Shown here piece by piece: positions 17,175-25,270 of a stretch of 33,363 nucleotides of DNA. Location: assembly GCA_015061185.1 (NCBI GenBank), contig SUWZ01000025.1, positions 10,284 through 43,646 on the forward strand. Reading direction: 5' to 3'. The stretch's first letter is position 1, and each line of letters begins with the position of its first letter. The notes under the pieces were generated by a model that was given only the letters and a program-made list of their open reading frames with translations, was not told the origin of the DNA and did no database searches. This DNA is from Bacteroidales bacterium (GTDB lineage: Bacteria > Bacteroidota > Bacteroidia > Bacteroidales > Paludibacteraceae). A program made the position numbers and the translations under genes.

Positions 17175-17747
17175 TTATTTATTAATTTTTATTTCATTCA
17201 TATTGTATCGAAGAAATTCTTCAATCCACTCTTGTCGGTTCTTATCTATTAATTTTAGAAATTTAGACAACTCTTCTTTATAAACTCTTCGCTTTAACTG
17301 CATCATCAAAACTCTATTATCAATTATCTTAAACCGACAATAATTCCACTCTACAACAAATGGTCGTCCCCCTTGTACGTTGCTCTGTACATATTCAACA
17401 TGACTCTCTCCTATGGAATCTATTTCTACTTGACTGAAGTTATGTACAATACTTTCCTCTTTTTGATAGGCCAACTTTACTAAAAGTTTATTTATCTCCT
17501 CCTCGATACTTCTTCCAAGAGGTGCACACTCCAACACCAATTTACTGCTAAATTTTGACATAGACTCGCCTTGAACACAAAACTCCTCAAAAATGCGACC
17601 ATCACTCTTCCGCGCAGACCAACACAACCTATACTCACCTTCTTGAAAAGGAATAGTTGTTTGCTCCAAATAATTCTCTTGCGCCATTAGTAAAAAGGAA
17701 CCTGACAACGAGAACAAAAAAACGAAAAAACAAAGAACATGTCTCAT
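17175..17747 (-). CDS. Exported hypothetical protein upstream of ffh
   Basis: 190 residues from ATG 17747 (MRHVLCFFVFLFSLSGSFLLMAQ). The longer reading frame starts at a TTG and is less likely. The signal peptide ends at about residue 23, so the protein is periplasmic or surface-located. The mature part has EGEYRLCWSARKSDGRIFEEF, GGRPFVVEWNYCRFKI and a basic, amphipathic end. I do not recognise the family. It ends six bases before ffh and may share its transcript. Confidence 0.6.
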   Translation of the reverse strand: MRHVLCFFVFLFSLSGSFLLMAQENYLEQTTIPFQEGEYRLCWSARKSDGRIFEEFCVQGESMSKFSSKLVLECAPLGRSIEEEINKLLVKLAYQKEESIVHNFSQVEIDSIGESHVEYVQSNVQGGRPFVVEWNYCRFKIIDNRVLMMQLKRRVYKEELSKFLKLIDKNRQEWIEEFLRYNMNEIKINK

Positions 17748-17837
17748 AAAACTGCAATAAAATAACGGAATCAAATCTTTCTAAGCCCTCTTCATGCCGA
17801 TGTACATAAAAGCTATATCGCCATCGTACTACGTACT

Positions 17838-18749
17838 TTACGCTTGATGCACATGAACATCCATCTGCGGATAAGGAATATTCAAACCTTGCTTAGAGAA
17901 TTCTTTATATACAGCCTCATTCATATCAAAATATACACCCCAATAATTGGCTGCATCAACCCAAACTCTCACAACAATATCAACAGAACTGCTATTTAAT
18001 TTTGTTAAAGCTATAAACGGCTCTGCAACTTCCCCTCCTTGCAGGATTCTTGAATCCGCATTAATCAAATTCTGCAACACAACTTTTGCTTTATCATAAT
18101 CATCACCATAACCTATAGAAAATTCAAAATCAACTCTTCTGTACTTCTCCTTTGAATAATTAGTGACAATCCCTGTAGAAAGTCCTCCATTAGGAACAAT
18201 TATCACTTTGTTATCCGTGGTTGCAATCAGTGTGTTAAATATTTGAATCTCCTTTACAGTTCCAACAACCCCTTGTGCATCTAAAAAGTCACCAACTTTA
18301 AAAGGTTTAAATAACATAATCATAACACCTCCTGCGAAGTTTTGTAAAGTTCCACTAAGTGCCATACCAATGGCAACTCCGGCAGAAGCAAACAAAGCTA
18401 CAAAAGAAGATGTTTCTATACCCAAAATTCCTACGACAATAATTATCATCAGAAAATTTAGGGTGATATTAACTACACTTGATAAAAAAGAGGACAAAGA
18501 TGCTTCTGTATTCCTTTTTTCCATTGCCTTTCTCAATCCCTTATTGAGCTTCTTTATAACCCATTTAAGAATACAAAATACAATGATTGCCAAAACTACT
18601 CTTGAGGTAAAACTCATCAACATATCTACACCCGTCTCTATAACAGTACGAATAGCCTCTTCATAATCTCCATTGGCAATAGCTTCCTTGTTTATTAAAG
18701 ATGCTAATACTGAAATCGAATCTGTTTGTAAAGAATCTAACTCTCCCAT
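17838..18749 (-). CDS. mscS: MscS-family small-conductance mechanosensitive channel
   Basis: 303 residues. Three membrane helices lie between residues 35 and 150. The pore helix is SAGVAIGMALSGTLQNFAGGVMIM with the Gly/Ala pattern of MscS. It is followed by LFKPFKVGDFLDAQGVVGTV, the start of the beta domain, then NKVIIVPNGGL and the C-terminal alpha/beta part ending MNEAVYKEFSKQGLNIPYPQ. It releases small solutes on membrane tension in the inner membrane. It appears to be a single gene. Confidence 0.94.
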   Translation of the reverse strand: MGELDSLQTDSISVLASLINKEAIANGDYEEAIRTVIETGVDMLMSFTSRVVLAIIVFCILKWVIKKLNKGLRKAMEKRNTEASLSSFLSSVVNITLNFLMIIIVVGILGIETSSFVALFASAGVAIGMALSGTLQNFAGGVMIMLFKPFKVGDFLDAQGVVGTVKEIQIFNTLIATTDNKVIIVPNGGLSTGIVTNYSKEKYRRVDFEFSIGYGDDYDKAKVVLQNLINADSRILQGGEVAEPFIALTKLNSSSVDIVVRVWVDAANYWGVYFDMNEAVYKEFSKQGLNIPYPQMDVHVHQA

Positions 18750-18964
18750 AAGTTCTTAAAAATAAATTAAAATTACATACATATAAGTTGTCTAACTTCT
18801 CTTTCAGCCTTTTAAATAGGAATATCTTCTCGTAATTCTTTGATTAATCATAACGAACCTTAACCAATAATTCAAAAGCTCTAAGCTATATCAAAAACAA
18901 CAAAAACAGCTTCTTTACTTCCTATCTCAATAAACAAAAAAAACAACTTCTTATTTATCGACTA

Positions 18965-18972
18965 CAAAAGTA
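18965..18972 (-). promoter_or_regulatory. -7 promoter box (TACTTTTG), possible mscS promoter with long leader
   Basis: Exact TAnnTTTG match on the minus strand. If it serves mscS, the leader would be about 210 bases. Confidence 0.4.
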
Positions 18973-19274
18973 CGAAAAAAGTTAGGACTATAGCTAATAG
19001 TTCATGATTTTTTTATCGTTATTCTCACTCTCTCATCTAACTTCCATAAATTCTATTATCCTTCATTTTTTAGAGAATTTATACAACCACTTTTAAAATT
19101 ACAATTAAGAGTTTTATTCTTACCTCTGATTCTTAAAATTTCGATTAGAAGAGATTCTAAATAATCGTTTAGGATTGAAAAATTTCCTATTTTTACAAAA
19201 AATTAATGAAATACAATCATTAATAAAAAGATTATTCTTACATTCGCAAGATAAATAATAGGTGAGAACTAAGA

Positions 19275-19466
19275 AGCTGTTTAATTTTTATTATTAAACT
19301 GTTTTGGAGTTTTACTCTTTCTTTTTCGGCATCTTTGAGGCACTTTTTAACTTTTTTTTACTATTCTTTTTTGATAATAGTCCTCTATTAACTACATAAG
19401 AATAATAAAAACAATCTTAAAAATCACCCTCAAATAGGCTCGAAATAAATTTAAACAACTTCTAAA
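19275..19466 (+). repeat. Dispersed intergenic repeat, copy H (with internal insertion)
   Basis: The left end GCTGTTTAATTTTTATT and right end CTCGAAATAAATTTAAACAACTTCT form inverted ends like those of copy D. The core TTTCGGCATCTTTGA is at 19324-19338. Relative to D it carries roughly 90 bp of extra sequence between core and right end. Confidence 0.6.
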
Positions 19467-19665
19467 GATTCACCATTTAAAATTAGAGAAGTATCAATCA
19501 TGGAGGATAACCTTATGGTACTATTTGATTTCTTTCGGGAATTTACAGTTTGTTAATCGGTCACAGCTCTCGCTCTGCCACCATCATTCATTCTGCAATC
19601 CACACGAAATAGATTCAAAAAATTAGCAAATAAATTTATAGTTTCCTCCTTTATTTATTATCTTT

Positions 19666-20439
19666 ATGGTTACAATTACATTAACTGAGTTTAATATCTT
19701 TTTAGGCATAATGTGCATCATTGCCGCCATCGTTTTTATTGCGTTATACTTTGTGGATGCCGGATATGGGATAATGTATAATAAAAAATGGGGACCATCT
19801 GTAAACAATAGAACTGGATGGATTTTAATGGAAGCTCCCGTTTTTATTGTAATGTTAGTTTGTTGGTGGTTTTCTGATCGTAAATTTGAGATTACACCGT
19901 TGATAATATTCTTATTATTTCAGGCACACTACTTTCAACGTTCATTTATTTTCCCTTTTCTGTTCAAATCAAAAAGTAAAATGCCTCTTTCAATTATGAT
20001 GATGGGGGTAATTTTTAATACTTTAAATGGGCTGATTCAGGGTGGCTGGATATTCTATTTATCTCCGGAAAATCGTTACACTACCGAATGGCTACATACC
20101 CCTCAATTTATTTTGGGGACAATTATATTCCTTTGCGGAATGTTTATAAATATTCAATCTGATTACATTGTCAGACACCTGCGAAAACCGGGGGACACCA
20201 ACCATTATCTGCCCAAGGGCGGAATGTTCAACTACGTAACATCAGCCAATTACTTTGGCGAATTGGTAGAATGGATTGGATTTGCCATTTTGACATGGTC
20301 TTGGGCAGGTGCTGTATTTGCAATTTGGACATTTGCCAACTTGGTTCCAAGAGCCAATACCATTTATAAAAAATATCAAAAAATGTTCCCAGAAATGGAA
20401 CATTTAAAATTAAAACGAGTTATTCCATTTATTTATTAA
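19666..20439 (+). CDS. Steroid 5-alpha-reductase homologue (3-oxo-5-alpha-steroid 4-dehydrogenase family)
   Basis: 257 residues with six or seven membrane helices. The second half carries the family signature: INIQSDYIVRHLRKPGD (161-177), LPKGGMFNYVTSANYFGEL (182-200), then VEWIGFAILTWSWAGAVFA and a terminal RVIPFIY. This closely parallels vertebrate SRD5A enzymes. Glu56 (MEAPVF) and Tyr89 (QAHYF) sit where SRD5A2 has Glu57 and Tyr91, the pair that holds the 3-keto group. The expected reaction is NADPH-dependent reduction of the delta-4 double bond of a 3-oxo steroid or bile acid to the 5-alpha form, in the membrane. It is the first gene of a tight operon (four-base gap to the next gene). The actual substrate is inferred, not shown. 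Confidence 0.9.
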   Translation: MVTITLTEFNIFLGIMCIIAAIVFIALYFVDAGYGIMYNKKWGPSVNNRTGWILMEAPVFIVMLVCWWFSDRKFEITPLIIFLLFQAHYFQRSFIFPFLFKSKSKMPLSIMMMGVIFNTLNGLIQGGWIFYLSPENRYTTEWLHTPQFILGTIIFLCGMFINIQSDYIVRHLRKPGDTNHYLPKGGMFNYVTSANYFGELVEWIGFAILTWSWAGAVFAIWTFANLVPRANTIYKKYQKMFPEMEHLKLKRVIPFIY

Positions 20440-20443
20440 TAAC

Positions 20444-21676
20444 ATGAGTACACTATTTACACCGGGAAAAATCGGTCCTATCACATTAAGAAATCGCACA
20501 ATTCGCTCTGCAGCATTTGAAGGAATGTGTCTGGGGAATGCCCCATCAGAACAACTTCTAAAGTATCATCAATCTGTAGCTGCCGGTGGAATTGGCATGA
20601 CAACCATAGCCTACTCCGCAGTTCAGCAAAGCGGTTTATCTTTCCCTCGTCAGCTTTGGCTAAAAAAAGAGAACATCGAAGGGCTTAGAAAAGTAACTGA
20701 TGCAATTCACAAAGAAGGAGCAGCAGCAAGCATCCAAATTGGACATTGCGGAAATATGTCGCACAGAAACATCTGTGGTTGTACTCCAATTTCAGCCTCA
20801 ACAGGATTTAATCTTTACTCTCCCACCTTTGTTAGAGGAATGAGAAAAGATGAGATTGAAGAAACTGCAAAATCATTTGGAGAAGGTGTTAATTTAGCAA
20901 GAGAAGCGGGATTTGACGCAATCGAACTTCATGCAGGTCATGGATATTTAATCAGTCAATTTTTGTCGCCTTCCACCAATCATAGAAAAGACGAATTTGG
21001 AGGCTCATTGCAAAATAGGATGCGCTTTATGGAGATGTCGATGGACCATGTAATGAAAGCAGCCAAAGACGATATGGGCGTACTAGTAAAAATGAATATG
21101 AGAGATTGTTGCCGCAATGGAATGGAAATAGACGAAAGCATTGAAGTGGGTAAAACATTAGAAAAATGCGGAGCCCATGCGTTAGTTTTAAGTAGCGGCT
21201 TTGTCAGTAGTGCGCCAATGGACGTAATGCGTGGAGCTATGCCGTTTAAAACCATGACTCACTATATGGAGGGTTGGATGATGCCTCTATTAGTTAAGTT
21301 AGGAGGACGATTTATGGTTCCGGCACGACCTTTTAAAGAAGCATACTTCTTAGAGGATGCTCTTAAATTTAGAGAAGCACTAAATATGCCACTCTGCTAT
21401 ATTGGTGGTTTAATTTCGAGAGAAAAGATAGACGAGGTTTTAGATAAAGGGTTTGAATTTGTGGCCATGGCAAGAGCTCTCGTAAATGAGCCCGGATTTG
21501 TAAACAGAATGATGGCTGACGAAAAGGCTCGCTCGGCTTGCGACCATTCTAATTACTGCATTGGACGTATGTACACCATAGATATGGCATGTCACAAATG
21601 CCTTTTGGCTCAAGGAGAAAAAATTCCTCAAAAGTTATTGAACGAATTAGAAAATAACAGAAAAAAAGGATATTAA
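20444..21676 (+). CDS. Old Yellow Enzyme-type NADH:flavin oxidoreductase (candidate 5-beta-reductase)
   Basis: 410 residues, a single FMN-binding TIM barrel. Motifs are LFTPGKIGPITLRNRTIRSA at the N-terminus, IQIGHCGNMS, the catalytic segment ELHAGHGYLISQFLSPSTN with RKDEFGGS (161-188), YIGGLISREKIDEVL and FVAMARALVNEPGFV. Four cysteines follow (366, 372, 383, 386), recalling the iron-sulphur region of BaiCD and 2,4-dienoyl-CoA reductases, though the spacing is not the classical one. The C-terminal FAD/NADH domain of those enzymes is absent. Beside a 5-alpha-reductase, reduction of delta-4 3-oxo steroids, probably to the 5-beta form, is a reasonable inference. It is two bases from the next start. 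Confidence 0.85.
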   Translation: MSTLFTPGKIGPITLRNRTIRSAAFEGMCLGNAPSEQLLKYHQSVAAGGIGMTTIAYSAVQQSGLSFPRQLWLKKENIEGLRKVTDAIHKEGAAASIQIGHCGNMSHRNICGCTPISASTGFNLYSPTFVRGMRKDEIEETAKSFGEGVNLAREAGFDAIELHAGHGYLISQFLSPSTNHRKDEFGGSLQNRMRFMEMSMDHVMKAAKDDMGVLVKMNMRDCCRNGMEIDESIEVGKTLEKCGAHALVLSSGFVSSAPMDVMRGAMPFKTMTHYMEGWMMPLLVKLGGRFMVPARPFKEAYFLEDALKFREALNMPLCYIGGLISREKIDEVLDKGFEFVAMARALVNEPGFVNRMMADEKARSACDHSNYCIGRMYTIDMACHKCLLAQGEKIPQKLLNELENNRKKGY

Positions 21677-21677
21677 T

Positions 21678-22514
21678 ATGGCCAAAGCAATTATTACCGG
21701 TGCTTCCGGAGATATGGGGAAAGTAATTGCCCTTGAATTGAGCAAAAAAGGGTATGAAATAATTATGGCGTGTAGAAACATCACTAAATCTACCCCTATT
21801 AGAGAAGAGATAATTGCCAATTCCAATAATCCCAATGTCTCAATAAAACAATTGGATTTATGTTCATTAAAATCGGTTACAGATTTTGCTAAAGAGATTT
21901 TAAAAGAAGGAGATATATCCATTTTAGTTAATAACGCCGGAATCCTTTGCCATGAATATCAAACCACCAAAGAAGGTTATGAGATGAACATTGGAGTCAA
22001 CTATTTGGCTCCAATGTTGCTCTGCCAACTTTTGTTACCATCAATGAATAAAGGTGGTAGAATTATAAATGTGGTTTCTTGCACTACGCAAATAGGGAAA
22101 ATCAACAGAGATATTTTTCATCCTACCTCTAAATTCAGTCGTTTCCCCTTTTATTCTAATTCAAAGCTTGCTTTACTTTTAGGCACCATAGAATTAGCAG
22201 CAAAAGCCAAAGAGCATGGAATCACCATCAACGCAGCAGATCCGGGGATTGTCAGCACAGGAATGATAACAATGGATAAATGGTTTGACCCTATAGCAGA
22301 CCTACTCTTCCGACCGTTTATCCGCACGCCTGAAGAGGGTGCTGCAACAGCGTTACATATTGCTCTCACCGAGGATGGAATCAATAAGAATGGGGCTCTC
22401 TTTGCCTCTTGCAGAGAAAAAAACATATCATCTCGAATTCTTGAATCCGGCAACCGCGATTGGCTAAAATCTGAAACTGATAAAATACTTGACAAGTATT
22501 TGTCAACTCCTTAA
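21678..22514 (+). CDS. Short-chain dehydrogenase/reductase (candidate 3-hydroxysteroid dehydrogenase)
   Basis: 278 residues. The cofactor motif is TGASGDMG (7-14), where the usual TGxxxGIG has Met in place of Ile. An Arg at position 33 after the second strand (ACRNIT) favours NADP(H). NNAG lies at 85-88. The catalytic triad is Ser134 (NVVSC), Tyr159 and Lys163 (YSNSK). ADPGIVSTGM follows. It resembles retinol-dehydrogenase-like SDRs. As the third gene of the operon it would oxidise or reduce the 3-position of the steroid handled by the two preceding reductases. Stereochemistry (3-alpha or 3-beta) cannot be read from the sequence. Confidence 0.85.
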   Translation: MAKAIITGASGDMGKVIALELSKKGYEIIMACRNITKSTPIREEIIANSNNPNVSIKQLDLCSLKSVTDFAKEILKEGDISILVNNAGILCHEYQTTKEGYEMNIGVNYLAPMLLCQLLLPSMNKGGRIINVVSCTTQIGKINRDIFHPTSKFSRFPFYSNSKLALLLGTIELAAKAKEHGITINAADPGIVSTGMITMDKWFDPIADLLFRPFIRTPEEGAATALHIALTEDGINKNGALFASCREKNISSRILESGNRDWLKSETDKILDKYLSTP

Positions 22515-22568
22515 AATAACGTTTTCTTCATCTCAAGTCAAGCGAAAATTTAGTTCAAGAATAAAGGC

Positions 22569-23504
22569 TTACATAACAAATTCAATATTGTCAATCCACA
22601 AACAATCTCCTACTGCGCCCACGTAAGCCCCTCCATAACCAGAAGAAAACCGAATTATGATATGAGTCGGATTGTCATTTTCGTCCCCCCATCCTACTTC
22701 ATCAATTGGAACATTCTCACCCTTATCATTTAAACCATACAAAGGGTAACCTTGGTAATTTAAAGACATATACTCCTTGTAATAAGGCTCTTTCGTTATA
22801 TCTCCGTAATGTAATTTTAACTCGTAACCATTCACCCAATCAGTACTTTTTTCAATTCTAATATAAGCAGTTGCAATGCGTTTACTCTTCAGTTTACCAT
22901 CCTCGTTCCAACGTTTTTGAAGAAAAACACAAATTTCAGCGTTATTAGGACCTTCAACATCATCTTTTTTTAGGGCAGATGCTTTTATACGCTTTCCTCC
23001 TGTTTTAGCCTTATAATCAAATTTTAAGGCTTTAATTTTATGCGTAAAAGGCACACCTTGCACCATCTTAGCCATAGGAGAATTTATATTTCTAATCGGT
23101 TCGATAAGATGTCCAACAAAAAGACTCCCTGTTGCAAGAGCAGTAATATGAATAAACCCTAACGCATAAACCTCCTCTAATCGGGTTTCTAATCGAGCAC
23201 AATAACCATTCCCCCTTTTTTCAGGAAAAACGGTACTACTAACCTTACTTATCCCCACAACATTAGCATAAATACTAGATGTTTCCCATGGAGAATCACC
23301 CCTTACCCAAGGAGCTGCCTCTTTTGTAACACAAGGTTTACCTACTTCATAAAGAGTCTTTACTTCGCCTCCAATAATTCTACTCTCCTTGATATCTCTT
23401 TGTATCCAACTATCCATATTCATGTAGGGCAAAGAAACTTGTGAAAAAGAGACAAATGCAATACTTAGCAATGCAATTATAAAAATTAACTTTCTCATTA
23501 TCAT
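22569..23504 (-). CDS. Exported PCMD-domain protein
   Basis: 311 residues from ATG 23504; ATG 23498 (MRKLIFIIALL) is equally possible. The signal peptide ends at about residue 22 (VSFSQ). The remainder fits the PCMD (putative carbohydrate metabolism) domain of Bacteroidota: a beta-rich body with SPWETSSIYANVVG, NGYCARLETR, a FDYKAKTG-type strand and the typical end GGAYVGAVGDCLWIDNIEFV. No catalytic role is known for the domain. It is convergent with the steroid operon and lacks a T9SS tail. It is likely periplasmic or surface-associated. Confidence 0.75.
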   Translation of the reverse strand: MIMRKLIFIIALLSIAFVSFSQVSLPYMNMDSWIQRDIKESRIIGGEVKTLYEVGKPCVTKEAAPWVRGDSPWETSSIYANVVGISKVSSTVFPEKRGNGYCARLETRLEEVYALGFIHITALATGSLFVGHLIEPIRNINSPMAKMVQGVPFTHKIKALKFDYKAKTGGKRIKASALKKDDVEGPNNAEICVFLQKRWNEDGKLKSKRIATAYIRIEKSTDWVNGYELKLHYGDITKEPYYKEYMSLNYQGYPLYGLNDKGENVPIDEVGWGDENDNPTHIIIRFSSGYGGAYVGAVGDCLWIDNIEFVM

Positions 23505-23550
23505 AGTTTTATAATTTCGTCATTATAACCATACAATATTCACCACTTCA

Positions 23551-23558
23551 CAAAGATA
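23551..23558 (-). promoter_or_regulatory. -7 promoter box (TATCTTTG) for the PCMD gene
   Basis: Exact TAnnTTTG match on the minus strand, 46 bp before ATG 23504. Confidence 0.6.
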
Positions 23559-23620
23559 ATAAAAATTAAGGCAAATCATATAAATATGATTTTTTAAAAT
23601 CAACTCCAAGCATTATTATA

Positions 23621-23726
23621 GTGAGTTGTATAAGTTCATTTTGCAGAATTTTTAAGGATGAATCCTTAAATTAGGTCGAGACGCCCCCACTCAAATATGC
23701 TCAAAATAATTTGTAAACAAATTCTT
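23621..23726 (+). repeat. Dispersed intergenic repeat, copy C
   Basis: Starts GTGAGTTGTATAAGTTCATT and contains the perfect hairpin TTTAAGGAT-GA-ATCCTTAAA (23651-23670). It continues with TAGGTCGAGA and CTCAAATATGCTCAAAATAA. Confidence 0.6.
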
Positions 23727-23773
23727 AATGATAATATTTTCAACAATCACAAACAGTATAGAAAATTATTAAC

Positions 23774-23781
23774 TATCTTTG
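23774..23781 (+). promoter_or_regulatory. -7 promoter box (TATCTTTG), possible promoter of the second SDR gene
   Basis: Exact TAnnTTTG match on the plus strand. The SDR start is about 235 bp away, with repeat copy D between. Confidence 0.4.
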
Positions 23782-23799
23782 TCTCAAATAAAATAATTA

Positions 23800-23897
23800 G
23801 GCAATTTCTATAAATGCCGTTTAAATTTATTTTGAGTTTCACTCTCATATTTTCGGCATCATTGAATATGCTCGAAATAAAATTTAAACAACCTCTA
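23800..23897 (+). repeat. Dispersed intergenic repeat, copy D (most complete palindromic form)
   Basis: The ends GTTTAAATTTATTTTGAG (23819-23836) and CTCGAAATAAAATTTAAAC (23871-23889) are inverted repeats of about 18 bases. The core TTTCGGCATCATTGA is at 23851-23865. The element is under 100 bp and looks like a MITE- or REP-like unit. Confidence 0.7.
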
Positions 23898-24015
23898 AGT
23901 CGATTTTACTTTACAAGGTATTTTAGACTGCAAAAGAGGATAACAAAATCGAAGGCAAATATTGAAAACAGGATATAATTTATAGGAATCACCATTAATA
24001 ATTAATCATAGAGAT

Positions 24016-24792
24016 ATGTTAGCATTAGTCACAGGAGCAAGTTCGGGCATTGGATTACAATATGCTACAGAATTAGCAAAACAAAAACACGATTTAATAT
24101 TGGTAAGCAATCAAGAAAAAGAGATAGTAGAAGCTGCCCAAAAGTTGTCTCATGAATACGGAATAAAAGCCGTCGGGTTATATAGAAATTTAGCGACAAC
24201 AGAGGCAGCAGAGGAGCTACACTCTTATTGCAAAGAAAATAATTACGACATTGATATTTTGATAAATAATGCAGGAGTCTTTTTCTTCAACGAATTGGTA
24301 AGCACCGAGATGAAACGCATTGAAGTAATGTTGCAACTACATATCATTACGGTCACCAAAATGTGTCGTCTATTTGGAGAAGATATGAAGAAAAAAGGAA
24401 GTGGCTACATTCTAAATATGTCTTCGATGTCTGCTTGGATGACTATGCCGGGCATCAATGTTTATAATGCCAGCAAAGCATTCATTCTTAATTTTTCACG
24501 CTCTTTATGGTACGAATTACACCCACACAACGTAGGAGTTACAGCGATTTGTCCGGGAGCCGTGGATACCGGTCTATACGGACTTAGTGATTATTGGAGA
24601 AAAATAGCTGTAGGATTAGGAATATCAATGCGTCCGGAAAAATTGGCACAAAAAGCACTAAAAAAGATGTATAAAAAGAAAAAACAATACATTCCCGGAT
24701 GGATAAATCATCTATTTATTCCTTTAATTAAACATCTTCCGGATTGGTTTATCTTCTTAGTTATAAAGAAAATAAGTTGTTTCCAAAAATAA
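24016..24792 (+). CDS. Short-chain dehydrogenase/reductase (second SDR)
   Basis: 258 residues. It has the classical cofactor motif TGASSGIG (6-13), NNAG (84-87), Ser137, Tyr150 and Lys154 (YNASK), and ICPGAVDTG. The C-terminal extension (about 200-258) is basic and ends in a hydrophobic stretch (IKHLPDWFIFLVIKKIS), suggesting membrane association. That arrangement resembles DltE/YqjQ-like and 17-beta-HSD/ketoacyl-reductase-like SDRs. Its substrate is unknown. Lying 1.5 kb from the steroid operon, it could add another hydroxysteroid dehydrogenase activity; this rests only on proximity. Confidence 0.85.
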   Translation: MLALVTGASSGIGLQYATELAKQKHDLILVSNQEKEIVEAAQKLSHEYGIKAVGLYRNLATTEAAEELHSYCKENNYDIDILINNAGVFFFNELVSTEMKRIEVMLQLHIITVTKMCRLFGEDMKKKGSGYILNMSSMSAWMTMPGINVYNASKAFILNFSRSLWYELHPHNVGVTAICPGAVDTGLYGLSDYWRKIAVGLGISMRPEKLAQKALKKMYKKKKQYIPGWINHLFIPLIKHLPDWFIFLVIKKISCFQK

Positions 24793-24827
24793 CATTAAAA
24801 AAAATATGAAAAAAAACTGAAGAAAAA

Positions 24828-24859
24828 TTTGGTAAATTCAAAAATAGCACCTACTTTTG
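24828..24859 (+). promoter_or_regulatory. Promoter of the tRNA-Lys/tRNA-Ser transcript
   Basis: TTTG (24828-24831) and TACTTTTG (24852-24859) are separated by 20 bases. This is a full match to the Bacteroidota -33/-7 pattern, 46 bp before the first tRNA. Confidence 0.8.
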
Positions 24860-24905
24860 CACTCGTTAAATAAAACAAGTCAGGGGATGTACAGAGGTAC
24901 ATTTT

Positions 24906-24978
24906 GACTCAGTAGCTCAGCTGGTAGAGCAACAGACTCTTAATCTGTGGGTCCAGGGTTCGATCCCCTGCTGGGTCA
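24906..24978 (+). tRNA. tRNA-Lys (anticodon CTT)
   Basis: 73 bases. The acceptor arms GACTCAG/CTGGGTC pair with one G-U. The anticodon loop CTCTTAA sits between CAGA and TCTG, the T arm is GGTTCGATCCC-like, and A is the discriminator. CCA is not encoded. It reads AAG. Confidence 0.95.
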
Positions 24979-25018
24979 CTATTCAATAGGAAGCGTTCTG
25001 TGTAGAAAAGAAAATATT

Positions 25019-25103
25019 GGAGAGATGGTAGAGTGGTCGATTACAGCGGTCTTGAAAACCGCCGTACCGAGAGGTACCGGGGGTTCGAATCCCTCTCTCT
25101 CCG
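25019..25103 (+). tRNA. tRNA-Ser (anticodon TGA)
   Basis: 85 bases with a long variable arm (CGTACCGAGAGGTACCG), as in class II tRNAs. The acceptor arms GGAGAGA/TCTCTCC pair. The loop CTTGAAA between GCGGT and ACCGC gives anticodon TGA, and G is the discriminator. CCA is not encoded. Confidence 0.95.
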
Positions 25104-25108
25104 CAAAG

Positions 25109-25142
25109 AAAGTGTAGATCGTTTGGTTTACACTTTTTTTTT
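25109..25142 (+). terminator. Terminator of the tRNA transcript
   Basis: The stem AAAGTGTA/TACACTTT (8 bp, 12-base loop) is followed by a run of Ts, five bases after tRNA-Ser. Confidence 0.8.
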
Positions 25143-25236
25143 ACACTTTAAATCAAATTTTATTTGTATCTATTTACTAAAACTCGTATTAATACAGATT
25201 TTCTAACTACACCCATCAATTCTCAATAATTTATTT

Positions 25237-25244
25237 TACCTTTG
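25237..25244 (+). promoter_or_regulatory. -7 promoter box (TACCTTTG) for the GH9 gene
   Basis: Exact TAnnTTTG match, 26 bp before ATG 25271. The -33 region is not a clean TTTG. Confidence 0.6.
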
Positions 25245-25270
25245 TGGATAAATTATAACTAATTAATCTT

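Larger units (their letters stand above)
18750..19665. other. Long non-coding region between mscS and the steroid-reductase operon
   Basis: No credible gene in about 0.9 kb on either strand. It holds an exact minus-strand promoter box (18965-18972) and repeat copy H (19275-19466). A fragment around 19556 (AATCGGTCACA) is shared with the rsmE-folD spacer. A near-match -7 box TAAATTTA lies at 19631-19638, 28 bp before the operon's first ATG. The sequence is otherwise AT-rich and unassigned. Confidence 0.6.
23505..24015. other. Non-coding spacer with promoters and two repeat copies
   Basis: No gene is seen. It holds a minus-strand promoter for the PCMD gene, repeat copies C and D, and a plus-strand -7 box TATCTTTG at 23774-23781. 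That box lies upstream of copy D and about 235 bp from the next gene. Confidence 0.65.

Noticed and set aside
19659-19666. TATCTTTA as the promoter of the steroid operon
   Set aside because: It overlaps the start codon, so transcription would begin inside the gene. The weaker TAAATTTA at 19631 is better placed.
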